64,000 bases of DNA from Halictus rubicundus (Eukaryota; Arthropoda; Insecta; Hymenoptera; Halictidae). A program made the position numbers and the translations under genes. Positions 1-11,940 of the stretch are shown piece by piece. The notes under the pieces are model-generated. The model had not been told where the DNA came from. It searched no databases and worked only from the letters and a program-made list of their open reading frames with translations. How positions within the stretch are numbered: position 1 is the first letter of the stretch; each line of letters opens with the position of its first letter. Where the stretch lies: assembly GCF_050948215.1 (NCBI RefSeq), contig NC_135163.1, forward strand, positions 2,480,001 to 2,544,000. The letters run 5' to 3'.

Positions 1-94
1 ATCTCAGAAACTTAGAATTGCTGATTTTATATTGAACGTGTTAGATGACCACGTTTATATCATTATGACGGTTGTGTTTTATTATGTTTATTAA

Positions 95-308
95 CACTAG
101 AACTACCGATCCAGTCAAAATGACTGGTTCCTAATTTTTTCTTTCATAATTACAAAAATTACAAAAATGTTTTCATCAGAAATTTTTGAATGAACTTCTT
201 TATTGGAGCACACGTTAGAATAAAAATGGTATGAGGTTTGAATAGAAGTAGCTTGTCATTATTACAAAACAATATACATCAGTCGTATTTATTACTCGGT
301 ACTTCGTG
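95..308. mobile_element. TTAA-flanked MITE (family CACTARAMCTACC)
   Basis: This short non-coding element sits between TTAA copies at 91-94 and 309-312, as expected for piggyBac-type insertion. Its left tip reads CACTAGAACTACC and its right tip, on the other strand, reads CACGAAGTACC. A dyad, CCAGTCAAAATGACTGG, lies just inside the left tip. A relative at 44835-45034 shares most of the sequence. It has no ORF and would need a transposase in trans. Confidence 0.75.
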
Positions 309-312
309 TTAA

Positions 313-2248
313 CGCGTTTTTTTTTATTGTTTGCAATTTGCATTTTGCTTATTTTGGATGTGTTTTTGTAGCAACGATTTTTACAAAGATTAGATATACG
401 CGTTAGAGGAGTAGGTACATTTCTTGAGAACTTTATTTATTTCTTGATTATTTAGTTAATACGAACTGTTCCAAAAAATTTACATAAACTTATATCCAAA
501 TATCTGTTACTGTAGGGTTATCCTAAAAATAAAACAGTTCGGTAGATTCAATTGCGTGAAATACAAGAGATTTTTTTTTGCAAATCTGAAACACCAATTG
601 TGGAATTTGAAATATCGATTAATGCCGATCATTAAATTTTATTTATCCCAGGGCTCGGTTTAACCGTCCAGGGCGTGCTAAATGATCCATATCTAATCAC
701 TTTCAAATGTTTAACGCCGCCTGGTAGCATAAAGGGAAAAACAATTGCATTCTAGCATTTTCTAACCATTCACCTTTGCCAGCAGGAGCGATTAAATAAC
801 GCAAAGAATGTTTTAGAAACCAGAATAACCATGTAATTAGCAATCTATAATGTTGTAACTGCGGATTTTATACGTGCATTCAAACCGTAACGAGTATTTA
901 GTCTAATTTTTATCGCATACTTCATTCCTCGAGATTTATATCTTGCACTTAATTCTTACTTTTCAAAAATTGATGAAAACTCAAAATCTGAAAATCTTAA
1001 TCTTCATCACTGCGAAGTGCACGTGCTCGTGCCTATTCAACGAGCACTATTCTTATCGCGCATAAATTTGTTTAACAAAATTATGTTCGAGAAGAATCGT
1101 TTTTCGTTTCTTCTGGAAAACATATTTTTCCAAGTTTGTGTGTCACTTTCGTTGCACGTGTGCGATATGCGTCTCTTAAAATACCACTCACGCGTGCTTG
1201 AAGCGTTATCCAATAATTTTTACTAAATATAGCACGAAATATTATGCAATAATGGCTTATAATAAACTGCTCTGGACGTACGCAAATCGTGAAAGAAACG
1301 AGTCAATTTTTACACACAAACATTCCTGACGACTATACTGCGGATTGTTGCATGCATTCATGACAAAAATTAATTCATGAAACACAAAAGTAAAATTAAA
1401 AACCGCTAAAATTATTTAAAAAATTTCACTTTTATCTAACTTCTGTTGCCTAGAGTCCATTTCAAGCATTTTCATTTTCCAAAATCAGAATTTTTCAAAA
1501 CTCATTTCCAAAAATCCCTACTGACTATAAGTCTTCGTTAGGTCTATCTTAGACGATGAGAACTGATTTTATTAAACATTATTTTTGCTTTAAAAAGTTG
1601 CTCTTGAATTGGTGAGACCATGCGAAGTGAATCACGGGTAGGTCGTGTAGATTCTTCAGGGCTATTTCGTGATCATCGGTCTGATGATTGGGGGATTCTT
1701 TCGTTGAATTGTCAAGCACCTGTGCGCGGCGCGTGATCGACGGTCATCGGCGAGTCTCGCGTAAACATCATCCTGCGGTAAGTGGAAACGGTCATTATTA
1801 CACTGTCACTGCCGGTCGCCGCGAATTATTTGCATGGTCACGCGACCTGGAACACGGGAATTTCGATTATTGAACGCGTCGACTCGATCGCCTGTAACTT
1901 TTACTCACGCCTACTTGTCCCACCAGTTACTTCTGGCGCGCACTTCGCGTTAATAAATTCCAATGCCCATTGCTATCACACCGTACCTGCCTACTTGTTA
2001 TCCCATCGATACGGGCCCCGATACGAACACATCTTCGGCCGTCGTGCGGTGCGTTCACCATTGCACGAAAATGGCAGAAACGACTTTTACGGATCTTAAT
2101 CCATTAACACGTTCGCTACCAGCATAACAGATATGCAACGTCCGCAATCTCGGAGTTCACTTAAGGGAGCAGTCTCGTGCGAATGCTGCAAAGTTTAACA
2201 ACCTTCGCGAATTTTTTGGTACGTCTTACGTTATATTTTTTTTCTTTT
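313..2248. other. AT-rich stretch, no gene recognised
   Basis: I see no supported gene here. Two short same-orientation fragments near 853 and 1336 resemble the left tip of the hAT MITE family described at 29584 (core ACTGCGGATT). The part from about 1690 to 2100 is more GC-rich and has short overlapping ORFs on one strand without any recognisable domain. Confidence 0.5.
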
Positions 2249-2252
2249 TTAA

Positions 2253-2477
2253 CACGTTCACTGCCATCTCACCCATATGTGGGTGACGGAATTACTTGTT
2301 CAGGTTTTAAGATGTATTTTCTCGTTATTCATTGTAGCAAATTTTAATAGGATCTGTAAAATGCAAGAAAGTTGGAGGACTACTCAATATCATACATTTA
2401 AATTTTTTCAATTTTTATTTCATTAAATAACTTGCTTGGATTTTATAGAAATTTTTGAGGTTTCTAGTTTGCCAGTG
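2253..2477. mobile_element. TTAA-flanked MITE (family CACGTT-ACTGCCA)
   Basis: TTAA lies at 2249-2252 and 2478-2481. The left tip is CACGTTCACTGCCA, followed by a dyad, CACCCATATGTGGGTG. The right tip is decayed. It is clearly related to the copy at 5153-5387, for example in the shared stretch around GGATCTGTAAAATGCAAGAA. It is non-coding. Confidence 0.8.
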
Positions 2478-2481
2478 TTAA

Positions 2482-4108
2482 TTGATTTAGCTACTCTGTC
2501 AACGGACCTGTTGACAACTTTTATACGCCACAAATGCATAAAGTTCTGGTCTACCAGTAACGTCGGATTGGATTACGAATATGTTTCTTTGAAGTCGGGT
2601 ATTTTATGGCGAAAGTTTATGGAACTATGTAAATTCACTCGTGGATCGTCAAGAAAGATTTAATTGCTAATAGAATAGAAAGGAGACGCAGAGTTTCTTC
2701 GCGAAGCTGCCGATGATTCTACGATCTGACGGAGTCAAACGTATGGAGGCACACTGTAAATACTAAGAATTAATAACCATCGAAAGTGCTTCTATGATTG
2801 AGTGAACAATTCTTACGAAACACCAATAAATTACACACTGATCGTTGGAGGCGACCGTCGATTATTAGGAAAGCGATATCGATTTCTGTCGATGGAAAGT
2901 GTCGTGACGGGGGGAGATCAATTTAACGATTAGTGTACCTACCACAATTTTTTTCCTCGGCTTGGTAAAATTTGTCTTTATAAAGAATGGAATGTCGGGA
3001 AAAATTACAGCAATTTCGATGGCGAATTTATGGTCGAGGAAATATCGTCGACGAAAGCTGCCGACTCGGTTCCGAGCGATCAGCAATAAGACGAAATCGT
3101 GGCGAGAGAGAGAGAGAAAGAAAGAAAGAGAGAAAGAGAAAAAAGAGAGAGAGAAAAGGAGAGAGAGAGAGAGAGAGAGAAAAGCTGATAATGAGCCCCC
3201 ATAAAATCGACCCGCTTCTTTTCGAGGCCCCTTCCTGATTGTCGGTTAAGCAGCTTTCACACGATGGTTTGCGATATCGTACCCGAGCAATAACAACGAG
3301 CTTCGGCGTATGCAAAATTCGAGCGGAAAAGTGTGCGTGTAACGTGGACAGGTAAAAATGCGGCGGCGTGTGCGGGTCAGAAGTTGAATCGGTGTGTTAC
3401 GTTCGCGTGGGATGGGTTTTTATTTCGTACAGCGCCGCGTAAATTGTTATAAATAGTTTCAGTAAAGGTGTGCAAACAGAGCGAGGACGGTCCATAATCA
3501 GGCCAGTCGAATTGCAAGAACTATCCGAGTACCACGTCTGTTATAGTAAACTGCCGATTTATGATAAAAATGTGTAGGTCAAACACCAAACAGAGAAAAT
3601 ATTTAAAGCGTTTAAATTCAACTATTTCCAACGAATTACAATTTTTAAGGAAAGAGATGGAAGTCTACGCAGTCCCTGTACCTTGCAATTAATTTAGACA
3701 ATTTTGATCTCGCAGTATAGTTATATGTTAGTCCTGCAATAGTATACGTCTCTCATGACCCCAACGACATTTCTAATTGCCTGTACTGTACTTCAGGGTT
3801 CCTGTATTTATTTTAGTTGTTTATAGCAGGACAAAAATTGGTTCCGGAACTGTCCGGATGTGGTTTTTAAAGCGTTATTGTTTACAACGGCGCAAAATAG
3901 TAACCGCATTACTATACGCTTGTCCGTGCATTCCGGCTCTTCTGAAACAGAAAAAGCCGCCTAATATTATCAATTATCTAATATAAATCAAGATGCGTAT
4001 TCAGATTGATTGAAATAATTAATATAATTTTTAAGAAATTGACGATTCAAAAAATGTTACTTGGTCTTCATTCTTCTAAGTGCCGGATAATACCATAAAT
4101 AAATACGA
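2482..4108. other. No gene recognised; contains a GA-rich microsatellite
   Basis: Apart from the GA-rich tract at about 3103-3184, I see no supported gene or repeat. ORFs around the GA tract are low-complexity Arg/Glu or Ser/Leu runs and are not credible proteins. Confidence 0.5.
3103..3184. repeat. (GA)n-rich microsatellite
   Basis: This is an imperfect GA/GAAA purine tract of about 80 bases on the plus strand. It creates spurious overlapping open frames on both strands. Confidence 0.9.
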
Positions 4109-4112
4109 TTAA

Positions 4113-4315
4113 CCCCTTAACTTGTACGCTCGAGTTAATTCGAGCGCGCTAAAAAAAATCGTTTTATCGATATTTATCATTTACATGGGATTGTAAGCTA
4201 TAACACTTATTTATTCAAGAATAAAATATAGCCTTTTTCCATGGAACAAAAGCGCAGAAAGCGCAAAAATTGATTTTTTGGCAGGTTTTTTTAAGAAAGA
4301 CTGTGCGTTAAGGGG
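4113..4315. mobile_element. TTAA-flanked MITE (tip CCCCTTAAC)
   Basis: TTAA lies at 4109-4112 and 4316-4319. The tips are CCCCTTAACTTGTAC on the left and CCCCTTAACGCACAG on the right, read inwards. It is an AT-rich 203-bp non-coding element. Confidence 0.75.
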
Positions 4316-4319
4316 TTAA

Positions 4320-4903
4320 AAATAAAAAAGTTTTGTCCGGTTAATCGGACAAATGCCCCACTGCGTGGCGGCGGCCGAGTTAACGATCGCTTGGCAAAAT
4401 GAATATCAGTGTCGGCGATGACTTTTAGTTTCTCGCGCCGACGCGCGGGGCTCGGCTCGGCTCGGCTCGGCGCCGCGCCGGCGATGGAGAATCGCACGGT
4501 TTCGGGGATCGGCGAAACCATGCACGCGAAAACTTTTGGCAGGTCAGCGCGCGGATGCATTCCCACGATTTCGCACCGGGCCGACGAAATTTCCGGGGTT
4601 CCGCCCCGTTGTGGCGGCTTCTTAAAAACTCGGCCCCCGGGGGCCGTTCAACGTCATTAGCTAAATAAACTGCGTTGGCCCGCGTCGGCCCACGCGGGCC
4701 CGCTCGCTTTATTACTCCCGCGGCGGATCCGTGCGCCGCGTGAAATTAGCGCGCGATACGATGGACCTTAACTGTACCTGGTGAACATTTTTTTTCGGAG
4801 ATTTTCAATGAGAGATTCGTCGAGAGACGGGTCTCCCACCCTACACCCGATTCGAAATAAAAGGAAGAAAACTGAGACTATGTCAGAAGAACGTTCAAGC
4901 AAT
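4320..4903. other. CpG-rich block with GGCTC pentamer repeat
   Basis: A strongly CpG-rich stretch containing a GGCTC tandem at about 4449-4471. Several overlapping frames stay open because of base composition, and no domain is recognisable. It could be a promoter or 5' UTR, but nothing in the sequence decides this. Confidence 0.4.
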
Positions 4904-4907
4904 TTAA

Positions 4908-5148
4908 CCCTTTGCACTCGAGTGGTGACTCTGAAGCACCACTAGAAATTATTGTGGCATTATTTCAAAGAAACTGCAACAAATATTACAAAATATTTGT
5001 TACATTACAAAATTTGTATTTAATAGATCAGTAAACATTTAAATATTATATGTGGAAATCGGATCGGTTTCGTACGAATAAAATTAAAATATTCCAAGAC
5101 GGAAGAAAAATTTAGTTTTAGAATAAAAATCGCGCCGAGTGCAAAGGG
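4908..5148. mobile_element. TTAA MITE (tip CCCTTTGCACTCG), near-perfect TIRs
   Basis: TTAA lies at 4904-4907 and 5149-5152. The two tips are CCCTTTGCACTCG and its inverted match. TTAA duplication plus a CCC-starting tip is typical of piggyBac-type elements. Copies of this family occur at 6017, 21581, 24714 and 40119. It has no coding capacity. Confidence 0.9.
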
Positions 5149-5152
5149 TTAA

Positions 5153-5387
5153 CACATTGACTGCCATGTCACCCATATGTGGGTGACGGAATTATTTGTC
5201 CTGGTTTTAAAATGAATTTTTACGTTAATACATTCATTGTACCAAATTCAATTAGGATCTGTAAAATGCAAGAAAGCTGGAGGACTACTCGATATCATAC
5301 ATTTCATTTCTTTCAATTTTTATTTCATTAAATAACTCGCTTTGATTTTATGGCATTTTTGAGGTTTCTAGTTTGGCAGTTAAAGTG
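5153..5387. mobile_element. TTAA MITE abutting the previous one
   Basis: This element belongs to the CACGTT-ACTGCCA family seen at 2253-2477. It lies between TTAA at 5149-5152, shared with the neighbouring element, and TTAA at 5388-5391. The left tip is CACATTGACTGCCA, followed by the CACCCATATGTGGGTG dyad. Confidence 0.85.
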
Positions 5388-5391
5388 TTAA

Positions 5392-6012
5392 TAGAAAGTA
5401 TTTCCAATCAAGATGATGATTTCTGTTTGTCTTTACGCGACGAATTCGAAAATGTTCTGGAAAATAAGCGCTAGGCGACGAAAATCGTATCGCTTCAATG
5501 AAACAAGAGAGGGGGACAAATGAATTAAAAACGATCCTGAAACGAACGAAGGAGAACCGAACAGGAGAGAATGGGTGTAGCAGAAAAAAAAAGGCGTAGA
5601 AAAGCGAGGGAAACGTCACGAGAAAATTGCAGTTTCCAGAAGGGAAAATGTTGTGCGCGTTATGAAAAATTGGGTCATATTGCTGCGATCTATGGCGAGC
5701 TCGGAACGCAGTTATTAATTGCATTCAATTGCCGCGGGCTGTGGTGCGAGCGGATAGTAAATTGTGAAGTGCTATGGGGACCGGTCACCGTGGCCCTTGG
5801 TGGTCCGAATAAACGATTTCTGTTACGTTTCGCTGTGATCTTTGAATCGCAGGAGATCGTTCGTCTGGAAAATATTTGAAAACAGTGCAAAAAATGTTCT
5901 TCTTTTAGTACCTTGTTTGAAAGTGTTTTTAAATTTTTTATGTAGCTTAATCAACTTAAATGCAATCTTAAGAAAAATTGAGTTAAATACCTGTTAAACC
6001 AGACTTAAACTT
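5392..6012. other. No gene recognised
   Basis: Mixed-composition sequence. The open frames of about 100 codons at 5380-5880 overlap on both strands and show no domain. Confidence 0.4.
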
Positions 6013-6016
6013 TTAA

Positions 6017-6257
6017 CCCTTTGCACTCGAAGCTATTTTAACTCCAAAACGAAACATTTCTTCCGATCTAAAATATTTCCCTTCTATATACTTTTTTTTC
6101 GTGTTATACATACGCAAATGGTGCAATTTACTCGTGCAGTTCTGAAGTGTTCAGTAATTTGTTAAATACAAACAAATTTAATAATGTAAAAAATATTTTG
6201 AATAATGATACAGCAATTTTTAGTGGCGCCTTGCAGTCGCCATTCGAGTGCTAAGGG
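6017..6257. mobile_element. TTAA MITE (tip CCCTTTGCACTCG)
   Basis: TTAA lies at 6013-6016 and 6258-6261. The left tip is CCCTTTGCACTCG and the right tip CCCTTAGCACTCG. It belongs to the subfamily shared with 24714-24932 and 40119-40348, with AAGCTATTTTAACTC inside the left tip. Confidence 0.88.
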
Positions 6258-6261
6258 TTAA

Positions 6262-7068
6262 GTGTACATTGAAAATAAAAGTCTGTCGAAGCCGATTTTG
6301 AAAAAGTCAAATTTTTCAAGATGGACACTTGAGGGGCAAGTATGACATCCGCGCAAGAAAGTTTTTGGCAAAGTATCGTGAAATTCCTCTGTGAATCAAA
6401 TTGACTGTGTGGTCGTGTTATGGGGATCGGGGATTTTTCTTTTCTTTCTCCCCGTCCATCCTAATGTCCGGCAGGTATCATCGTTCGTACATTCTAAAAT
6501 TATACATTGTTTTTCGCCGAGGGGAGGGGACGGGCTGTGTTCGTGTAGCCGTGCATGTTCTCCGCGGAGGTGCACGCTTTCGAAACCGGTCCCTTTCTCT
6601 GGCCGAGAGGCAGCAAAAATAAAAATATCGCGGCGCACAGCACGGAACGACCGCTTCGCTGCGCGGCTTCTCTTAATCAGCTGATTATCCCAGGGGACAA
6701 CGATTTCGCGTGCATCCAGTTAACGATCGACCGTATTCGTGTACACACAGTGTCCTCGGGCCGCGCTCCGAGGGAGCTTAAAAACTCTAACTTAAAAACC
6801 GTGTCGAAGCAGAATCGGCTTGTCAATTGCAAAACGTTCGTCGATGGCTTTTTCGAGTCTCCGCGGCATCGAATCGGAATATACGGGCCGAGGCGAACGA
6901 TTATCTTGCAATTAGGCCCCAATTAAGCCTTCTTGTTGGCATCTCGTTGTTTTGCGTCGACGACGGTCCGGCTTTTTAATCAATATTTTAATTCGTTCGT
7001 GTCACGGTTTGACAAACGTTCGAACAGCGTCGAAATTCGTTTTTTAAACTCTGTGAAAAGATTGAACA
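6262..7068. other. Unique, partly CpG-rich, no gene recognised
   Basis: Frames of 70-120 codons overlap on both strands around 6390-6926. None shows a recognisable motif, and I see no start or splice pattern to support an exon. Confidence 0.4.
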
Positions 7069-7271
7069 CAGTGATTTCTCTGTATATGTCGCCAAGGCCT
7101 GGGTGGTAAACGTCGCGGAATTATCCCCACTACCGCGGGGTAGGGCTCACGAAGCTCGAGAGGCCTCGGACGCCGAGGAGTGTAAACATAACACGGCTCG
7201 AGTATGTCTCCTGGACGATACACGACGCTGGCAAGACCCATGTTTTTGACATACACCGAGAATTCACCGTA
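7069..7271 (+). mobile_element. MITE family A, full-length copy
   Basis: This is the reference full copy of family A. It begins CAGTGATTTCTCTGTATATG and ends with the inverted counterpart AATTCACCGTA, giving imperfect TIRs of about 24 bp. Inside are GGCCTGG...AAACGTCGCGG near the left end and TCTCCTGGACGATACACGACG-like sequence near the right end. It has no ORF of interest. The tip TACAGTGA resembles the Tc1 element in this window. A family B element follows without a gap. Confidence 0.8.
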
Positions 7272-7437
7272 TATGTCCCAAATGCCTAGCCGATAAAAGT
7301 CCTAGAACTGTCCCCATTGCAGGGGGGTACCTATATACCATTTCTACGTTCGGCGGGGATCAAAGAATAGTATCTCCTGGACGATATATGTCCCTGGCTA
7401 GACCCGTGTTTTGGACATATATCGAGTGAACACTGTA
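7272..7437 (+). mobile_element. MITE family B copy directly following A
   Basis: The left part reads TATGTCCCAAATGCCTAGCC and the right part ends GACATATATCGAGTGAACAC then TGTA. The architecture matches family A with diverged sequence. The same A-then-B order occurs again at 31267-31585, so the pair behaves as a unit. Confidence 0.75.
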
Positions 7438-7967
7438 CTACTTATATTGTTACTAGACATTGCGAGGCATAGCGAGACCTTGTCAATGATTGCTTTGTTT
7501 ATATTTCCCTGACCTACACCTTATTCGTTGTACTGCCCTAAAAAATTTCGGATTTATCACCGACGGTCGTGTACGCGCATCTGGACGCGGAGTAGGAAGC
7601 GCATCTCGCGGTGCATGGACCAAAGGCAACGCGACCGCCGTGCACTCTGCTATCTTCCGTGATCGTAATCACGGATGCACGCAGGGCTGAGTGGTTATTT
7701 ATAAACGCGTTTGAGACGGAACGTGGCCGAGCACGCGGCAATCGTGCCGGGAAAACAGCTACCCTAGCTGCGTAATGAATAAATAGTCGGCCGACGACTG
7801 CCACCTTCGATGGCAGCTACCGTTTATCCGCATCGCTGGACCTCTTCCATCACTGTTACGCGAAATTATCTAATCCCCTCCAGTATTATTTCGCGTAATC
7901 GTTGCCGAACAATGACCAACCGCGATGCACCGAGATAATGAAAGAACAAACTCGGTACAAACTTTAT
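7438..7967. other. No gene recognised
   Basis: Unique, moderately CpG-rich spacer between the A+B pair and the B array. Short frames only. Confidence 0.4.
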
Positions 7968-8864
7968 ACAGTGTCTACTCGATGTATGTCCGAAACACGG
8001 GTCCAGCCACCGACATATATCGTCCAGGAGATACTATTCTTTGATACTACTCTTTTGAGGTCTCTCGAGCTTATTAGTCCCTCTCAGGGTATACCTCATT
8101 TCAGAAACTCGATGCAATGTTTACTCGATATATGTCCAAAACACGGGTCCAGCCAGCGACATATATCGTCCAGGAGATACTATTCTTTGATACTACTCTT
8201 TTGAGGTCTCTCGAACTTATTAGTCCCTCACGGGGTATACCTCATTTCAGAAACTCGATACAGTGTCTACTCGATGTATGTCCAAAACACAGGTCCAGCC
8301 ACCGACATATATCGTCCAGGAGACTAATCTTCTTTGATACTACTCTTTTGAGGTCTCTCGACCTTATTAGTCCCTCACGGGGTATACCTCATTTCAGAAA
8401 CTCGATGCAATGTTTACTCGATATATGTCCGAAACACGAGTCCAGCCACCGACATGTATCGGCCAGGAGACTAATCTTCTTTGATACTACTCTTTTGAGG
8501 TCTCTCGACCTTATTAGTCCCTCACGGGGTATACCTCATTTCAGAAACTCGATGCAATGTTTACTCGATATATGTCCAAAACACGGGTCCAGCCACCGAC
8601 ATATATCGTCCAGGAGATACTATTCTTTGATACTACTCTTTTGAGGTCTCTCGAGCTTATTAGTCCCTCTCAGGGTATACCCCACGTCAGAAACTCGATA
8701 CAGTGTCTACTCGATGTATGTCCAAAACACGAGTCCAGCCACCGACATATATCGTCCAGGAGACTACTCTTCTAAGGTCTCTCGAGCTTCTTGCCCCTTC
8801 ACGGGGTATTCCCCGCGGGAGTGGGGATAGTTCTGGGACTTTTATCGGCTAGGCATTTGGGTCA
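7968..8864 (-). repeat. Tandem array of family B MITE, 146-147 bp unit
   Basis: The landmark CTCGATRTATGTCC recurs with GAT at 7981, 8127, 8273, 8420, 8567 and 8713, giving periods of 146, 146, 147, 147 and 146. Each unit carries one B end plus the middle region. Only the last unit continues through the other B end (GGGACTTTTATCGGCTAGGC), finishing about 8864. The array keeps frames open for up to 175 codons, but these follow the repeat and are not a protein family. Units differ by a few percent. Confidence 0.9.
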
Positions 8865-11315
8865 GGCCCTTTGCAGCTTGTTTGGGGAATCTATCGATGC
8901 TCTGCAAAAGCAAGCGGCTGGCAGACGAGTTAAACAAAGCGGAAATGAACGGTGCATCTTTCTTTGTCACGCGACGACGCGACCGAAGCCATGGAGGGCT
9001 GGTACGCGTCGTCACTCTTCGAGTTCCAAGGACCTCCGCGATCTCGGATAACTTCCCGACGAGTCATCTCTGGAAACACGTTCGGCTTTCTCAGTCGCCG
9101 CCACCTGGAGGCCATTGAAGGGCCCCGAGCAGAGTTCTTGGACGGGTAATCAGGAGGGTGCAAGACCCCTTTCTACGCCGGAATTTCGACCGGAGCTCTG
9201 TGCTTCTTCCGCTCGACGCGTTTCGAAAGGAACACCGGTGAATTATCTATTCTTCGCGTTGCAGTCGGGCCTCTGCGTGCTCGTTTGCCCGCGCCCGAGC
9301 GGCACGTCGGATTTTCCGCATTTAATCTGAGTGTCGCGGAACGATATCGTGATATCTGGCTCTTCTTTATTTGTGGTGCGATAAGTCTGGGACGATGGCA
9401 AAGTTTGCCTACGGGAATCGACGCGGCACGAAAACATTCCTCGGGAACGGCGCCGTCGTCTTCTCCCTCTCTGCTCGAGGGACGAATAGAGCTCCTCATT
9501 TTCCCCGAAAAAAAAAAAAAAAATATCAGAGCAGAGTTTTGTCGCGTCAAGAGCTTAGCAAACACCTTGCGTATCCGATACTGAATGGACTACGTTTTCG
9601 CGAACGTTGCAAACATTTCTCTTTGTCACCTCGACCTTCCTCTGGCCCGCGAAATTTTCGTCGGAATTCGCTTGCGATTTCGAGCTCCGGTCTGACCGTG
9701 CACGGTTCCAAAAAATCGTGCGGTTGCGCGCCGCGCGAAATTTGTTATCCAAGCGTTCGGAGGAGATAAGGCACTCGTTCCGATCGCGTTCGTGTAAACA
9801 CCGATGCACAAAAAAATTGGAGCGGTGTTTGCCGAAACGCAGTTGACTGCGACGAGAGACACCCGCGCCCGCTTAGCGTCTTCTCGTCTAGCGTCTCACC
9901 GGAGCCCTCCGGAATTTTCCTTTCGTTCCGCTGAAACGTAGCTCGGTCCTTTTCTATTTCTCTCGTCCCCTCCTGATCCGCGTGCTACACGTTTTGTTTG
10001 ACGTCACATCTTTAAATACCCCGCTCGTGTATGTTAATCCCGGCGAATTTTGCAAGAAACGATGCAAAAAAACCGGTCACCGGCTCGCGAGAGGAATCGG
10101 CCGGGCTTTTAAATAACGTTACCGCGGCGACGATATTTTCCAACGTTTTTTTTTTCTTCTCTCCGGCGATGTTAAAAATCAGTCGAGTTTTTCTGAATAT
10201 TTTATAAAAATAGAACGCTTAACGGAATGTTATATTTACGAAGAGATTACAGGAGCCTAGCGTTATGATAATAAATAAGTTTCCGTGTAATCCCTGCTGT
10301 CGTTAATGCAGTCCTTAAAGAGTCAAGTTCGCGCGAAGATTTATTGCCTAATTACGACGGTCGGCGTAAAGAAAGTGTTTATTTTAGAAAATAAAAATCC
10401 CGGTCGGTTGAGAGGATGAGGAGGGAAGAGGCGACGAAGAAGCAAGAGGGGGAGAAGTAAAAACCTGGAACGAAGAAAATATTGTACCCGCGTAAGAAAA
10501 GAAAGCGAGGAGGGCGGAGTGGATTCAGCCATTTTTGCGACACGAATAATTATATCTTATCTGGCTCGACCCGTGGCCTCGAGAACGCGATGCGTACGCT
10601 TGCGTCTGCTTCCAAAGAAAAATATGGAACGCTCCGCGAGGATGAAGCTGCAGGATATGCGTCGATGATGCGCTTCTCTGCAGGTCTCGGCCGTGATGCA
10701 GCGTATTCGTGACGCGTCGCACAAAACTCGGGCCCCGATTCGATCGAATACTACCTGGACCGTCGCCTATCCAACATCCGATTTTTTACGTGTCTGTCAT
10801 TTTTCCTATCGAGGTGGCACACTGGTTCCAAGAACTATTTGAACGCCAAATATCCGATTCTGGAGAAATGGTCGATATTCAACCGATGGTAATTTCGTGA
10901 AAAACTATATTCCAGAAATAAATTTGAAAGTTCGAAGCTTTCGAGGATTAAACAAGGATTTGCGATCTAGTGATTTCAACAGTGTCGCAACGGACAGATT
11001 TTAGTCGGTAGAATGATTCACACGATACACCTACAAAATTTCCCAGTATTTCTCAGTGAAAACACTTCATAAGACCCGGCATTCTAAAATCAGACATTCC
11101 ACGTGCAGCAACCAAACAGTTACGCTCCTCGTTTCAAGAATGTCCGAAGAAAATATTCCACGTTCTCTCGGGGAAACATTGACTCGAACGAAACCGTGCG
11201 AATGAAAAATTATATTTACCCAAGCCCTCTTCGAAGGAAGTTTCCATTGGTCCATTCGGAGCGCGATTCCTGTCTAAAAGCACGCGTATTCGCTGAATTT
11301 TCAAACTCCAAATTA
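8865..11315. other. CpG-rich unique DNA, no gene recognised
   Basis: About 2.4 kb rich in CpG, with overlapping frames of 65-132 codons on both strands (densest at 8930-9860). No domain, signal peptide or convincing splice structure is visible. A poly-A run sits near 9509. It is the longest GC-rich unique stretch here, so a 5' UTR or promoter remains possible but unsupported. Confidence 0.4.
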
Positions 11316-11940
11316 CAGTGGTTCCTCTATATATGTCGCCGAGGCCTGGACGATAAACGTCGCGGAATTATCCCCACTACCGCGGAGTATCCCCGAAGCT
11401 CGAGAGACCTCTGTCAAGACCCGTGTTCTTGACATAATCGAGAATTCACTGTACAGTGATTTCTATAGATAAATAGTTCTGTCGCCAAGGCCTGGACGAT
11501 AAACGTCGCGGAATTATCCCCACTACCGCGGAGTATACTCCGAAGCTCGAGAGGCCTCTGTCAAGACCCGTGTTGTCGACATAATCGAGAATTCACTGTA
11601 CAGTGATTTCTATAGATAAATAGTTATGTCGCCGAGGCCTGGACGATAAACGTCGCGGAATTATCCCCACTACCGGGGTATACCCCGAAGCTCGAGAGGC
11701 CTCTGTCAAGACCCGTGTTGTCGACATAATCGAGAATTCACTGTACAGTGATTTCTATAGATAAATAGTTCTGTCGCCAAGGCCTGGACGATAAACGTCG
11801 CGGAATTATCCCCACTACCGCGGAGTATACTCCGAAGCTCGAGAGGCCTCGGACGCCTGGGAGTATAAACATAACACGGGTATGTCTCCTGGTCGATAAA
11901 CGACATCAAGACCCGTGTTGTTGTCATATATCGAGAATTC
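11316..11940 (+). repeat. Tandem array of family A MITE, four units
   Basis: Units begin CAGTG at 11316, 11454, 11601 and 11746, giving lengths of 138, 147, 145 and about 195. The first three lack roughly 50 bp of the A interior, replaced by GAGAGRCCTCTGTCAAGACC. The last unit keeps the full interior. Units 2-4 also share an extra TAGATAAATAGTT near the left end, showing descent from one altered copy. Confidence 0.88.

Noticed and set aside
8117..8644. 175-codon open frame with repeated CLLDICPKH-type units
   Set aside because: It follows the 146-147 bp MITE array exactly, and equivalent single MITE copies elsewhere are not open. It is repeat-driven, not a protein.
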